Notes: generated from the letters alone by a model not told the origin. A stretch of 64,000 bases of DNA from Hybos culiciformis (GCA_964007475.1 OZ023273.1:150270444-150334443), one strand, 5' to 3'. Positions 1 to 11,464 are shown, counted from the stretch's first letter. A program made the numbers and translations.

Positions 1-886
1 CCCGACGTTTTCCTACAAAAATAAAAAACCCGACTTTATATTTTCATTAAAAATCCGTTTTTCTGCCTTTCACTACAATGCTTATAACTAATAAACTGTT
101 AATCTAGTTTTAGTTCTTTTAATACCAAAATGTGCGCAATTGCGCAATCTCGTTAGACTTAAGGTCAACGGTCTCTCGAAATGAATCTTAAATAAATTTT
201 TTTTTTTAAGTTTAAATTATTTCTGATAAAAGTTAGAGTGTTGGGTAGATAGATATCGATTCGAGGAGTTCGAACAACGCATGCGTACTTGAGGTCTGGA
301 TTTCGATGAAAATTGTTATGAATGAACGGTATTGGTATATGACTATATGGTGCTGAAGGAATTTTAAAAATATGTTTAGTTGCTGGTTGTGACTAGAGTA
401 TCTTAAAACTTTAAAATCGAAGTCTTTGAAAACGGTCCCTATTATACTTCATGTAAGGTAAATAAAATCGATATAATTTTGAGAATCCATATGTCATATT
501 CTTAATTAGCATTCTAATAGATGGTTGAAAGAAATAAATTATTTATTCCATTTTAGGGTTGTCATGAGATAGATTTGTCCAACATTTTTCCTCTATAGCA
601 CAATAGCAAATCACCAATTTTGGTTATTTTGCTGGATTTCTCGTTTAGTCATTTCAAGGAATTAAATAAACATTTTTTTTCATGGTTTTAGTTTTAATTT
701 ATCAAAAAGTCTTGTGAGATTCATTTAAAGTAATTTTGATAAAATTATATTGTAAAAAGGTTTTGAAGCAGAAGATTTTTAATTTTTTTTTTCATTTTAT
801 TCAGTTTTTGTTCTTTTTGTTTGCTTCGAGGGAATTTTGTCATTAATTATTTTAATATTTCCGACTTATGTAATTTGAAAGGAGGT
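1..886. other. AT-rich non-coding flank left of the array
   Basis: No open reading frame of note and no recognisable RNA gene. The only structure I can support is a dispersed-repeat fragment at about 232-460 (listed separately). The rest is AT-rich with short poly-T tracts. Confidence 0.6.
232..460. mobile_element. Fragment of an unclassified dispersed element, related to 58690-58890
   Basis: The stretch with 'agatagata', 'ggatttcgatgaa', 'agtatcttaaa' and 'aaaatcgaa' in that order recurs, diverged but collinear, at about 58690-58890. Two diverged copies 58 kb apart indicate a dispersed repeat family. No termini or target duplication could be defined here, so class is unknown. Confidence 0.45.
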
Positions 887-2088
887 TAAAAGGTAAAAAT
901 CTTAAATTAAACGTGTTAAATTCAAGAAATTCATATTTTAACACTTAACTTTAATAGCGGTGAGGTGAAGTAAATTATAAATTATTATACGTACAAAAAA
1001 AAAAACAAAAGAAATTAAGTCATTGGAATATTTCTCTCGTTATATAGCTTTACATTTTTGGAAATAATATATTTGGAAATGGTAGTCTGGTCCCAAAATT
1101 TAAAAAAATAAAGAAATCTGTAGAATATCATTACATAAGGTTTCAAAACTTTGTATAATCGAGAGTCAATTTAGTTAGCGATATATATTTTTTTTCGTTT
1201 TGTTACAATCATCCATTATACTTAATTTTTATAATGTTCTTTGTAATGAAATTTAAAGAACTAAATTATGATGCGTTCAAAAAGAATATTTTTAAGCATT
1301 ATTTTCTTTGAACAAATTTTTATTTTTTCCTATATAAAACTTTTAATTTTATTTTGTATGTTCGTGAAAAAATAATAATTTTGTCACAATAATTAATTAT
1401 TAGTATCTTATGTTTATGTGTCATTGCCAATAATTTTAGCACTCAAATAACTTACCTTCAAATGGGCTCATCCAATAATGTTAAAAAAAATGAAGATAGT
1501 ATTTTTCAAATATTGCCCTTGCAAGTTTTGAAAAACATTTTTAATGTTCATTCAATATACGAATTTTCGTAAAGTAATTTTCAAATTCTTAAAATTATGA
1601 TTGTAAATAATTTTTTTAAATTCAGATGAGGTATTTAAAACTTGTTTTACACATTCCTTTTTTATGCCTTTTTGATTTTGATTTTGAACAAAAATGTCGC
1701 AATCCAAAAAAAAAAATAGTATTTGTTTTATTTTGAAAATGTCAAAACGCCATTGATAAAAACATCAGGTAGCTTCTTATAAGAATAAAAAAAAGAGTCG
1801 GAACAGCTTTGTTTTTGGTTTCCATTAAAAAAATGAGCGAAAAAAGGCATGAAAAAAGGAATTCATAAAACGGGTATAATGTAAAGATATTAAAATGTGT
1901 GTAAATAATTTGTAATAAAATATGAAATATTCATTAATATTATAATAAATATTTATTATATACTATTTTTATATACTATTATATACTATAAATCAGATCT
2001 ATCACCTATCACATATATACTATTATATACTATAAATCAGATCTATCACCTTTATTCAAAATGAGTGAAAGTTTCAAAAAAGAATCTA

Positions 2089-2092
<4 letters not shown>

Positions 2093-2137
<45 letters not shown>
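2093..2137. repeat. (TA)n microsatellite at the left edge of a foldback element
   Basis: About 20 TA dinucleotides directly abutting the left end of the inverted-repeat element at 2138. A second TA run abuts its right end (2933-2963). The site is therefore either a TA-rich target or has expanded after insertion. Confidence 0.9.
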
Positions 2138-2142
<5 letters not shown>

Positions 2143-2932
2143 TTGCGATTTCCCGACATTTTTCATGTATCGAGACATCGAGACTTTTTTGTTTCGCTAT
2201 ATTTGTTGTCTCGAGAATACGAGATTTTTTTTTCTATGTCTCGAAAGTCTCAAGATTTCCCGAGACTGTCATAAAATAAAGTAAAATTCAAATAATTACA
2301 AAAAATATTGGAAAATTATTTATTTTTATTAATAACTAATTCACTAATATTAAAAAAAAAAAAATTGAATATATTACTAAATATTATTAGTAGGAACAAA
2401 AATAATATTAAATAATATATATGCTTAAAATATATTTATATTTTTTCTAAAAAAAAGGACTTGTCAATCAAATAGGGGCAGGGCTATAGATACCAAGAAG
2501 CCCTTTTAAAAGTATGTGGAAAAAATAAAATTTATAAGGAAATGTTTTTCCTAAAAAAACATTTTAAAAAACAAAGGGTATCTATAGCTCTATCTGATAG
2601 ACGAGTCCTTATTTTGGAAACTAAGTTTCCCGCTATCGAAAAGATTCGTTATTCTGAGTAGACGTTGGTCTTATTTTAAATATTATTAGTTATTACCCTC
2701 TAGGAAATTTAATCGCAATATTAAAATTACAGTATATAAAATCCAAATTAAAAAAAAACATAAAAATTTTGGAACAGAGTTTATTTTTAAATTTCTCGAG
2801 ACCAAAAAAAAAAATTCTCGAGACTACGAGAATTCCCGAAACATGAATATTTAAATTTCTCGAGACACGAGACATTAAAATATCTAAAAGTCTCGAGATT
2901 TCTCGAGACGGGAATTCTCGATCACAATCTCT
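2138..2932. mobile_element. Foldback-type element with CTCGAGA-rich inverted arms
   Basis: Left arm (2138-2280) begins 'agagattgcga' and is full of 'cgaga'/'tctcgag' motifs. Right arm (about 2780-2932) is its inverted counterpart, ending 'tcacaatctct'. Between them is about 500 bp of AT-rich sequence with a second small inverted-repeat element nested inside. The element is absent from the homologous position of unit 3 (12818-12825), so it inserted after, or independently of, the triplication. No coding capacity. Confidence 0.7.
2455..2610. mobile_element. Nested MITE, 156 bp
   Basis: Terminal inverted repeats: 'aaggacttgtcaatcaaata' on the left and 'atctgatagacgagtcctt' on the right, each followed inward by 'ctatagataccc'-like sequence. 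It sits in the loop of the 2138-2932 element. No clear target duplication. Confidence 0.6.
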
Positions 2933-2964
<32 letters not shown>

Positions 2965-3465
2965 TGTATATGCTGTGCACGTGCAGTTTTAATTTTATAA
3001 AAGAATTTTATAAAAGAATGGTAATGTTAAAAATGATAATATTTCTTTTAATTTTTTTTATTTTTTTTCTAAAAATAAAGTTTTTAAAATTTAACATTTT
3101 GCGGAGCATTCTGAAAAAATTATTCCCTAATATAATATATAACAAATTATTTATATTATACAATTGAGACGGTCATAGCAATGTCTTTCTAATTTTAAGT
3201 AGCTTTTATCAGTAATAAAAAATAATATAATAAAATGCCTCTGCTTTGTTTTTAAAATTTTTTTTATTGATTAACAATTTTTGAGTTTTTAAATTATCAA
3301 TTTGATACACTTATAGCCAGAAGTGTTAACAAAATGTGGTATTATATAGTATTGCAGGACTTAATTTTTTTTTAAATGTAATGTTTTTTTATAATATAAA
3401 ATTATAAAAATTATTTTTATTTCCAGAATAATATGCTTAATATTGCTAAAATTAAAAATAAAATA

Positions 3466-4194
3466 TTATTTGGCATTATGAGAAAACGAAAACGAGCATT
3501 CCATTTTTTTGTCAATAATTTCAAAAGCACCTTCGAATAGTTCACGAATATCTTTATCACATTTTTTTATAGCTGTTGTGGTACATTTATTTAAAATTTC
3601 AATTTCATCGCATGGATTTGAATCATCATTTTTTTTCTTTGATGACATACTTGGATCAACGCACTTTTCAAAATCATCATCAAGAAGATATTTATCAGCA
3701 CACTTTTGACACTTTTCACTAGTAAAAAGTTTAAAATTTTCGGTATCATTTTCACAGGCGAAACTCAACAAACCTTCTATAACGTTCATGTATTTATCAA
3801 TATATTTTTTTTCATCTCCCATCATGCATATTTGAACTTTTGGTTTAATAATTTTAACACATTTCATTACTGCAGACTGTTGTTTGCATAAATCCTTGTT
3901 TTCTAGTAATTTCGCAACGCATTTTTGAGCTTCTTCAATAGCTTTAAGAAAGTTTAAATAAGCTTCGTCACCTTTTGTAACAATCTTGCATTGAGCTTCT
4001 AATGCGGCCAGAATCTTTGATAAATCGAAAGGATTACTTTTAAGCATCTTAAAATCTGTTCTATAATTTTCTGACAAAACGGCATGGAGTATTTTGGAGT
4101 TATTTGTATTTAAAATCTCTTCTGTTTTAATGTTCATTATATTAAACATTGAAATTGATAGAATTGTGAATAAAATATTAAAATGTAGCCCCAT
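3466..4194 (-). CDS. Secreted cysteine-rich protein, copy 1 (DUF1397 / 27 kDa haemolymph glycoprotein-like), truncated tail
   Basis: Single-exon reading frame of 242 residues; the first ATG has a good context (ATCACAATGG). Residues 1 to about 24 form a signal peptide with the hydrophobic core FNILFTILSISMF. The mature part is mainly charged and predicted helical, with 13 cysteines; 12 are shared with the other two copies and one (in EKCQKC) is extra, leaving an odd number. The conserved blocks EAQCKIVT, KYMNVIEGLL, FACEND, SMSSKKKND, NPCD and the final C of MECSFSF suggest the DUF1397 family, secreted haemolymph proteins of about 27 kDa; this is from pattern memory and not certain. Relative to copies 2 and 3, one extra base in the last codons shifts the frame (CSFSF-SHNAK-stop), removing the hydrophobic tail NNILFLILAILSILF. 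An AATAAA lies about 45 nt after the stop (3416-3421). The biochemical role is unknown. Confidence 0.82.
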   Translation of the reverse strand: MGLHFNILFTILSISMFNIMNIKTEEILNTNNSKILHAVLSENYRTDFKMLKSNPFDLSKILAALEAQCKIVTKGDEAYLNFLKAIEEAQKCVAKLLENKDLCKQQSAVMKCVKIIKPKVQICMMGDEKKYIDKYMNVIEGLLSFACENDTENFKLFTSEKCQKCADKYLLDDDFEKCVDPSMSSKKKNDDSNPCDEIEILNKCTTTAIKKCDKDIRELFEGAFEIIDKKMECSFSFSHNAK

Positions 4195-4302
4195 TGTGAT
4201 TTTTTTGTAATAAAAAAAAATTAATTTACTTTAAAAGTGGAACGTCACCTATACGGTTTGAAGTTTTTAAAAGACTTAAATAAAATTAATAGAAAAACAC
4301 TA

Positions 4303-4310
4303 ATTTTATA
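4303..4310 (-). promoter_or_regulatory. TATA box of copy 1
   Basis: Reads TATAAAAT on the minus strand, about 110 bp upstream of the ATG. The whole stretch from here to the ATG, including 'ccgtataggtgacgttcc' (minus strand), is almost unchanged in copies 2 and 3, which supports a real core promoter and 5' leader. Confidence 0.6.
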
Positions 4311-5834
4311 CCTTGATATAAGTTATTATTTAAAAAAAAAAAATAAAAAATAGATAATAATTCTAATAACTTTTATTTTTCTGATAACAGTGGCTTCATG
4401 TGTCCATTTTTTATAATCTTATAACAATATAAATATAATTAATCTTGTTTTCGGATAGTGAGTTGTACTTGGATATTATTTGGATTGTTGTAGAATTTTC
4501 ATACAAAATTTTTCTCAGATACTTCCACCACTAAACCACTGTAAGAAAACAGTATCGTTAATTTAACAAAATAAACTCCTAGGTATTTTGAAAATTTTTA
4601 TTTAATTTATTAATTTGTTTTTTTAAATATTAGTTACCTACCTTAAAATTAATTTTGAAAAATCTGATCTAATCATAAGATCTCATTTCGTTTTTATTTA
4701 AAAGGTAAAAATTTTAAACGTGTTAAATTCAAGAAATTCATATTTTAACACTTAACTTTAATAGCGTTGAGGTGAAGTAAATTATAAATTATTATACGTA
4801 CAAAAAAAAAAAAAATAAAAGAAATTAAGTCATTGGAATATTTCTCTCGTTATATAGCTTTACATTTTTGGAAATAATATATTTGGAAATGGTAGTCTGG
4901 TCCCAAAATTTAAAAAAATAAAGAAATCTGTAGAATATCATTACATAAGGTTTCAAAACTTTGTATAATCGAGAGTCAATTTAGTTATACTTATATACTT
5001 ATACTTAATTTTTATAATGTATATACTTAATTATACTTAATTTTTATAATGTTCTTTGTAATAAAATTTAAAGAACTAAATTATGCTGCGTTCAAAAAGA
5101 ATATTTTTAAGCATTATTTTCTTTGAAAAAATTGTTATTTTTTCCTATATAAAACTTTTAATTTTATTTTGTATGTTCGTGAAAAAATAATAATTTTGTC
5201 ACAATAATTAATTGTTAGTATCTTATGTTTATGTGTCATTGCCAATAATTTTAGCACTCAAATAACTTACCTTCAATTGGGCTCATCCAATAATGTTAAA
5301 AAAAAATCAAGATATTGTGCTTGCAAATTTTGAAAAACATTTTAAATATTCATTCAATATACGAATTTTCATAAAGTAATTTTCAATTTCTTAAAATTAT
5401 GACTGTAAATAATTTTTTAAATTCAGAAGAGGTATTTAAAACTTGTTTTACACATTCCTTTTTTACGCCTTTTTTCAGTCAATTTTGATTTTGAACAAAA
5501 ATGTCGCAACCCAAAAAAAAAAAGTAGAATTTTTTTTATTTTGAAAAAACAACAGGTAGCTTCTTATAAGAATAAAAAAAAGAGTCGGAACAGCTTTGTT
5601 TTTGGTTTCCATTAAAAAAATGAGCGAAAAAAGGCATGAAAAAAGGAATTCATAAAACGGGTATAATGTAAAGATATTAAAATGTGTGTAAATAATTTGT
5701 AATAAAATATGAAATATTCATTAATATTATAATAAATATTTATTATATATGTAATATAAATGTTTCACAAGATTTGTTAAATCAGATCTATCACCTTTAT
5801 TCAAAATGAGTGAAAGTTTCAAAAAAAAAAATAT

Positions 5835-7556
5835 GTGTGAGCCTCATCCTCATAAGCTCACGAAAGAAGTTTAACTTCTTTATTTACTTGCAAATATTTA
5901 TTTGGCTACGGACTCTGGAAGAGGGGGCTAAATTTTTTCTTACGAAATTTGTGTGTAATCATTTATTCTTTTTTACGTACCAATGAATGAAATCGGACGA
6001 ACTTTGGAAGTCGCTGGGTAGGATCAATCAATATTTTGTTACACAATTTATGTGTTTAATCGTTTCCTCTTTTTATTTACCAAATTTGAATAAAATCACA
6101 CGAACTTTAGAAGTCCGCCCTAGGGAATGCAAAACCGGTTTTTTGGATCCCGGAAATACGGAAAAATTCGGAATTCAAAATGCTAAATTCCGAATTTTTT
6201 GAATTTGGTGGAACTTTTACTGGCGGGAATTTTGACCAATTGTTTTTTTTTTTTTTTATTATTTAGGCATAAAGCATTAAAATTCACGAAAATTGAAATC
6301 TAAGTAGCTATCGCAAGTCTGCAAATACGTAAAACTTTTTTTCACATTAATCAACAAAATAAGTTGGAGTTCAGTGATTTATTTGGAATTCGAAGTGAAA
6401 TTAAATTTTGCGATCAAGGGAGGCCCCCCGAGGAACACTTTTGGAAAATCTCTAATATAACTTATTAACAATGCTGCAGGAACATTTTCAATAAAAATTC
6501 GATTAAAACTCAATGTTAAAACATTGGATACTTTGTGTTTCAAATTTTTATTTTTCCATTCAGTTTATTCACTTTCGGTTTATTGAAAAGTATAAAATTT
6601 TATTTTAATAAAAAATATTTCATAATTTAATTTGTTATAATGTTTTGAACTAAATAAACTAATATTTATGTTAAAGAATAATTTAATTTAATTTTTTAAT
6701 ATATTTTAATTTTTATATGAAATTCCGGAATAAACCGAAATCCGGATTTCATTTCAAGACAATTTCAAAAATCCGGAATTAAATTTTTATTAAAAAAATG
6801 CATTCCCTAGTCCGCCCCCCGTGGTGGTCGCTGGGTAGGATCAATCAATTTTTTGTTACGAAATTTACGTGTTTAATCGTTTCCTCTTTTTATTTATCAA
6901 ATTTGAATGAAATTCTTTGTTACGAAATTTGTGTGTAATCATTTCCTCTCTTTACATACCAAATTTGAATGAAATCGGACGAACTTTTGAAGTGGGCCCT
7001 CAGGGGCGGTCGCTAGGTAGGAGACCAATCAAATTTGAAAATAGCCTATAACGACCCTCGATCTGAGACAAAGAAATAGTGTAAGTTTGAAAACGATCGG
7101 CTGAGCGGTTTAGGTACCGGAATAGACAAACAGACAAACAGCGTTTCTGTTTCATATGATAGAATTTCACTAATTCGAAAAGGAAATAAACTAAATAAAT
7201 ATTAACAACAAAATCAGTTGATCTTTAATTCTGTTATTGTACATTTTTTTAATTCTATCTATATGGTTTTTTTTTTGTTTTTTGCTTTCCACACATCGTT
7301 AATATTTTGTTATGTGTGTGTAGTATCGCTATTTTATTTTCGTAAATACATGCTACATGCAACAACGTCTTATATTTCCCTGCTTTTATATTTGTTTTTA
7401 CTTTTTAACATACTACATTCTGTGGTTATTACCCCTCTTTTGCAGCGTTGTGGCTTTTATTTATCGTGACGCAGCACATACTATATTCTGTCTTCTTTTT
7501 TCCCCTATTTTGATCAAAAATTTTTAACAATACCTCGCTAAAGAAGTTAAACTTCA
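5835..7556. mobile_element. Composite non-autonomous element with palindromic AAGTTTAACTTC ends
   Basis: Left end about 5864 reads 'aagaagtttaacttcttta' and right end about 7541-7556 reads 'aagaagttaaacttc', giving short inverted termini that are themselves palindromic. Internally, a segment containing 'cgctgggtaggatcaatcaa', 'cgtttcctctttttattta' and 'aaatttgaatgaaat' occurs before and after a nested hAT-like insertion. The right part has wording common in insect transposon tails ('tttgaaaacgatcggctgagcggttt', 'agacaaacagac'). Small frames here look non-functional. The class is uncertain. Confidence 0.6.
6121..6809. mobile_element. Nested non-autonomous hAT-like element, 689 bp
   Basis: Terminal inverted repeats TAGGGAATGCA / TGCATTCCCTA, flanked by a perfect 8-bp target duplication GTCCGCCC (6113-6120 and 6810-6817). 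Eight-base duplications are typical of hAT transposons. No transposase is encoded. It interrupts the 5835-7556 element, so it is the younger insertion. Confidence 0.8.
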
Positions 7557-8040
7557 AAAATCTATATATATTGTATATGCTGTGCATGTGCAGTTTTAAT
7601 TTTATTAAAGAATTTTATAAAAGAATGGTAATGTTAAAAATGATAATATTTCTTTCAATTTTTTTTATTTTTTTTTCAAAAACTAAAGTTTTTAAAACTT
7701 AACATTTTGCGAAGCATCCTAAAAAAATTATTATTCCCTAATATAATATATATCAAATTATTTATATATTATACAATTGAGACGGTCATAGCAATGTCTT
7801 TCTAATTTTAATAATTTTAAGTAGCTTTTAACAGTAATTAAAAAATAATATAATAAAATGCCTCTGCTTTGTTTTTAAAATTTTTTTTATTGATTAACAA
7901 TTTCTGAGTTTTTAAATTATCAATTTGATACACTTATAGCCAGCAGTGTTAACAAAATGTGGTATTATATAGTATTGCAGGACTTAATTTTTTTTTAAAT
8001 ATAATGTTTTTTTATAATATAAAACTATAAAAAATTATTT

Positions 8041-8814
8041 TTATTTCGAGAATAATATGCTTAATATTGCTAAAATTAAAAATAAAATATTATTTGGCAT
8101 TATGCGAAACGAAAACGAGCATTCCATTTTTTTGTCAATAATTTTAAAAGCACCTTCGAATAGTTCACGAATATCTTTATCACAATCTTTTGTAGCTGTT
8201 ATGGTACATTTATTTAAAATTTCAACTCCATCGCATGGATTTGGATCATCATTTTTTTTCTTTGATGACATACTTGGTGCAACGCATTTTTCAAAATCAT
8301 CATCAAGATATTTATCAGTACACTCTGTAAACTCATCACTACTCATAAGTTTATAATTTTCGGCATCATTTTCACAGGCGAAATTCAACAAACCTTCTAT
8401 AACGTTCATGTATTTATCAATATATTTTTCTTCATCTGCCGTCATGCATGTTTCAACTTCTGGTTTAATAATTTTAACACATTTCATTACTGCAGACTGT
8501 TGTTTGCATAAATCCTTTTTTTCTTGTAATTCCTCAACGCATATTTGAGCTTCATTAATAGCTATAAGTAATTTTAAATAAGCTTCATCACCTTTTGTAA
8601 CAATCTTGCATTGAGCTTCTAATGCGGCCAGAATCTTTGATAAATCGAAAGGATTACTTTTAAGCATCTTAAAATCTGTTCTATAATTTTCTGACAAAAC
8701 GGCATGGAGTATTTTGGAGTTATTTGTATTTAAAATCTCTTCTGTTTTAATGTTCATTATATTAAACATTGAAATTGATAGAATTGTGAATAAAATATTA
8801 AAATGTAGCCCCAT
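8041..8814 (-). CDS. Secreted cysteine-rich protein, copy 2 (DUF1397 / 27 kDa haemolymph glycoprotein-like)
   Basis: Single-exon frame of 257 residues. Residues 1-80 (signal peptide and start of the mature chain) are identical to copy 1. Beyond that the two differ at roughly 35 positions plus one deleted leucine. Twelve cysteines. The C-terminus CSFSFRIMPNNILFLILAILSILFSK-type tail ends in about 14 hydrophobic residues, after a small-residue/polar stretch: compatible with a GPI-attachment signal or a short membrane anchor, which I cannot distinguish. The lysine-rich linker SMSSKKKND before NPCD is shared by all copies. The TAA stop overlaps an AATAAA (8040-8045), the likely polyadenylation signal. 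Family assignment as for copy 1. Being intact, with promoter and tail, it is probably functional. Function unknown; secreted or surface-bound. Confidence 0.85.
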   Translation of the reverse strand: MGLHFNILFTILSISMFNIMNIKTEEILNTNNSKILHAVLSENYRTDFKMLKSNPFDLSKILAALEAQCKIVTKGDEAYLKLLIAINEAQICVEELQEKKDLCKQQSAVMKCVKIIKPEVETCMTADEEKYIDKYMNVIEGLLNFACENDAENYKLMSSDEFTECTDKYLDDDFEKCVAPSMSSKKKNDDPNPCDGVEILNKCTITATKDCDKDIRELFEGAFKIIDKKMECSFSFRIMPNNILFLILAILSILFSK

Positions 8815-8922
8815 TGTGATTTTTTTGTAATAAAAAAAAATTAATTTACTTTAAAAGTGGAACGTCACCTATACGGTTTGAAGTTTTTAAAAGACTTAAT
8901 TAAAATTAATAGAAAAACACTA

Positions 8923-8930
8923 ATTTTATA
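8923..8930 (-). promoter_or_regulatory. TATA box of copy 2
   Basis: TATAAAAT on the minus strand at the same distance from the ATG as in copy 1, inside an upstream block that is nearly identical between copies 1 and 2. Confidence 0.6.
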
Positions 8931-9343
8931 CCTTGATATAAGTTATTATTTAAAAAAAAAAATAAAAAATAGATAATAATTCTAATAACTTTTATTTTTC
9001 TGATAACAGTGGCTCCAATTGTCCATTTTTTATAATCTGATAACAATATAAATATAATTAATCTTGTTTTCGGATAGTGAGTTGTACTTGGATATTATTT
9101 GGATTGTTGTAGAATTTTCATACAAAATTTTTCTCAGATACTTCCACCACTAAACCACTAAACTATACCTCTGTAAGAAAACAGTATCGTTGATTTAACA
9201 AAATAAACTCCTAGGAAAGAAAATTTTTATTTAATTTATTAATTTGTTTTTTAAAATATTAGTTACCTACCTTAAAATTAATTTTGAAATATCTGATCTA
9301 ATCATAAGATCTCATTTCGTTTTTATTTAAAAGGTAAAAATTT

Positions 9344-9840
9344 TTAATGCGTTGGGGATCGTTATGTTGTATTTAGTGCTATAGAATTTAGATCACTAAA
9401 TGGAGTATTATATGCGTCAATACACATGCAATCATTTAGATGCATCTGCGTAAATAATGAAAAAATTTAGATGCATCTGCGTGAATAATGAAATCATTTA
9501 GATGTTTCGTATTACGTTATACCTAAACAAACATAATATCTCTCACAATATTTCAATACAGCCAAATACAAAAAAAAAATGAGAAAAAATGAGAAGAAAA
9601 AATATTCTCTCTTTGCAACTACCTCTCCCCTACGCATTAAAACAGTATATTGGATATGTAAACAAAATTTGTTATACAACTCGTTCTGTATTTACACAAA
9701 AATACATTGACACTTGTCAATTTATATCACTCGACCTTCGGTCTCGTGATATAGGTATTGACTCGTGTCAATGTATTTTTGTGTATACAGAACTCTTAAT
9801 TAATAACAAATTTAGTTTACACATACAATAATCTACTATA
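9344..9840 (+). mobile_element. 0.5-kb element with a long terminal palindrome, copy A
   Basis: Runs from 'ttaatgcgttggggatcg' to 'aataatctactata'. An inverted copy lies at 11859-12347. The last 185 bp (about 9648-9833) form one imperfect hairpin centred on 'gaccttcggtc' near 9738, whose innermost arms contain 'acacaaaaatacattgacac'. The small frame here has no recognisable product. Insertion is into the left edge of array unit 3. Confidence 0.75.
9648..9833. repeat. Long imperfect palindrome (hairpin) inside copy A
   Basis: Left arm reads outward to centre 'tgtaaacaaaatttgtta ... ttctgtatttacac ... atatcactcgacc'; the right arm is its inverted match with a few mismatches. The centre is 'gacc-ttc-ggtc'. 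The arms are about 90 nt each. Confidence 0.8.
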
Positions 9841-10184
9841 AACGTGTTAAATTCAAGAAATTCATATTTTAACACTTAACTTTAATAGCGTTGAGGTGAA
9901 GTAAATTATTAATTATTATACGTACAAAAAAAAAACCAACAGAAATTAAGTCATTGGAATATTTCTCTCGTTATTTAGCTATATTTGGGAAATAATATAT
10001 TTGGAAATGGTGATTTGTACCTTCAAAGAGAAAAAATTTAATTTTTTTAATAAATCTGTACATCATTAAATTATGCTTTCAATACTTTGTAAATCGAAAG
10101 ATAATTTAGTAAGCGATATATATTTTTTTCATTTTTAAATCAGCCATTAAGATTCGTAGTTTTTATGATTTTTTATGATTTCGG

Positions 10185-10345
10185 ACAATTCATCGTAAAT
10201 GACTCACAGTATAGTAATTCACCGTATCCACCGTATGAGTCACCCTATTGTAATTCACCGTTTGAGCAATTCATCATATGACCAATTTACCCCATGCTTA
10301 TTCACGTATGAGCTATCCACCGTATAATCAATTTCACGTACGAGC
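10185..10345. repeat. Degenerate minisatellite, 'caccgtatgag'-type units
   Basis: Successive variants of 'ttcaccgtatgag', 'ttcaccgtttgag', 'ttcatcatatgac', 'tccaccgtataat' follow one another with little spacer. Absent at the corresponding place of units 1 and 2. Confidence 0.6.
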
Positions 10346-10559
10346 GTCTAACATAATATTTTCTTATATATTCATATTAACTTAACTATAGGCGAAATGG
10401 TGTATGAGTTAGTATGGTTACTTTAAACTCTAAAAGACTTAAAGGGGCTTAGATCCACAATAAAAAAATTGGGGTTGCCAAAAAAAGTAAGAATTTTAAA
10501 AAATCGATATTTTAGGTCCTTGGCACAATTTTTTTTACAAGTCTAAAAATGCGGTCTTT

Positions 10560-10865
10560 GAACATCCAAACCAAGTTCAAGCCTGAAGCCTACTCGAACT
10601 GATCAAGGTGACTTTAAGTTGTTTTAAAACGGCCTTAAAACAAACTTTAATCACGCCTGAAGCCAGTGTACGCAGATTTCAAGCCGACTAAAAGCAGACT
10701 CCAAGCCGATTTCAATTCAACACAAAGCACACTTCAAGCCAGCTGTTAACTGATTTCCAGCCGAGTTCATGCCGATTTCAAGACGATATCAAGCGGATTT
10801 GAAGCCGAATTCAAGTCGACTTCAAGTAAGCTTCAAGCCGACTTCAACCTGATTTGAATTCGAAT
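10560..10865. repeat. Degenerate minisatellite, 'ttcaagccga' units
   Basis: About 20 variants of an 11-13-base unit close to 'cttcaagccga' ('ttcaagccgac', 'tccaagccgat', 'ttgaagccgaa', 'ttcaagtcgac'). Noticeably less AT-rich than its surroundings. No frame survives across it. Confidence 0.75.
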
Positions 10866-11464
10866 CTGAGATTTTGAATTCAGGATTTTTCAATCGGAAC
10901 CAACAAAATAATTATGCCCTGACATGACACAATACAAAACAAATTGCTATTAACGTTATGAATATTTCACAGTCTTGGTTATGTGTTGACTTTTAAATTT
11001 GTGAATTTACAATTTCTTAAAATTTGAAGGCAAATAATATTTTAAATTCAGATGGGATAATGTTGAAGTATTAAAATTACATAATGTTAAAGTATTAAAA
11101 TCTATATTATATTACGTGCTGGAGTTTTCATATATTGCTTTGGGACTCGATTACGACTTTGTTTCTGAACCAAATTGGATATTTTATACACGATTGTGAC
11201 AATACAATATTCCATCAAATCCAGTTCATGCGATTTCGTCGGTAACTAAATTTTTTTAAACTACATTACCGAAAAATTAAAATTAGCGAAATTTTAAACT
11301 TTGAGTAAAATTATTCACCCATACAAAATATTAGAATAATTGGTTCGGAGCAAGTAAGTCAAAAGTTAATTAAAAGTGTTTTCACATGTATCTATTCACT
11401 GTATTCCTCCATGTATTGATACATTATATTATGGATTCAAGAAATAAAAGAAATTTTTTTCTGA

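Larger units (their letters stand above)
887..4698. repeat. Tandem array unit 1
   Basis: First of three direct repeats. Shared landmarks in order: 'taaaaggtaaaaat' at the left edge, 'aacgtgttaaattcaag', 'gagtcggaacagc', 'atcagatctatcacc', 'aatgagtgaaagtttc', 'gctgtgca(c/t)gtgcag', then the minus-strand gene and its upstream region ending at 'atctcatttcg'. Unit 1 is the shortest (about 3.8 kb) and carries a foldback insertion at 2138-2932. Units 1 and 2 are much more alike than either is to unit 3, so the duplication giving 1 and 2 is the younger one. Confidence 0.85.
4699..9327. repeat. Tandem array unit 2
   Basis: Second direct repeat, about 4.6 kb, collinear with unit 1. It differs mainly by lacking the 2138-2932 foldback and by carrying instead a larger composite insertion (about 5835-7556) at the same relative position, between 'gtgaaagtttcaaaa' and 'tgtatatgctgtgca'. 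Confidence 0.85.

Noticed and set aside
3509..3891. Plus-strand frames opposite secreted protein copy 1 (similar ones at 8057-8356, 13601-13837 and 13904-14101)
   Set aside because: They are antisense shadows of the minus-strand genes, without a signal or domain; their similarity to one another only reflects the paralogy.
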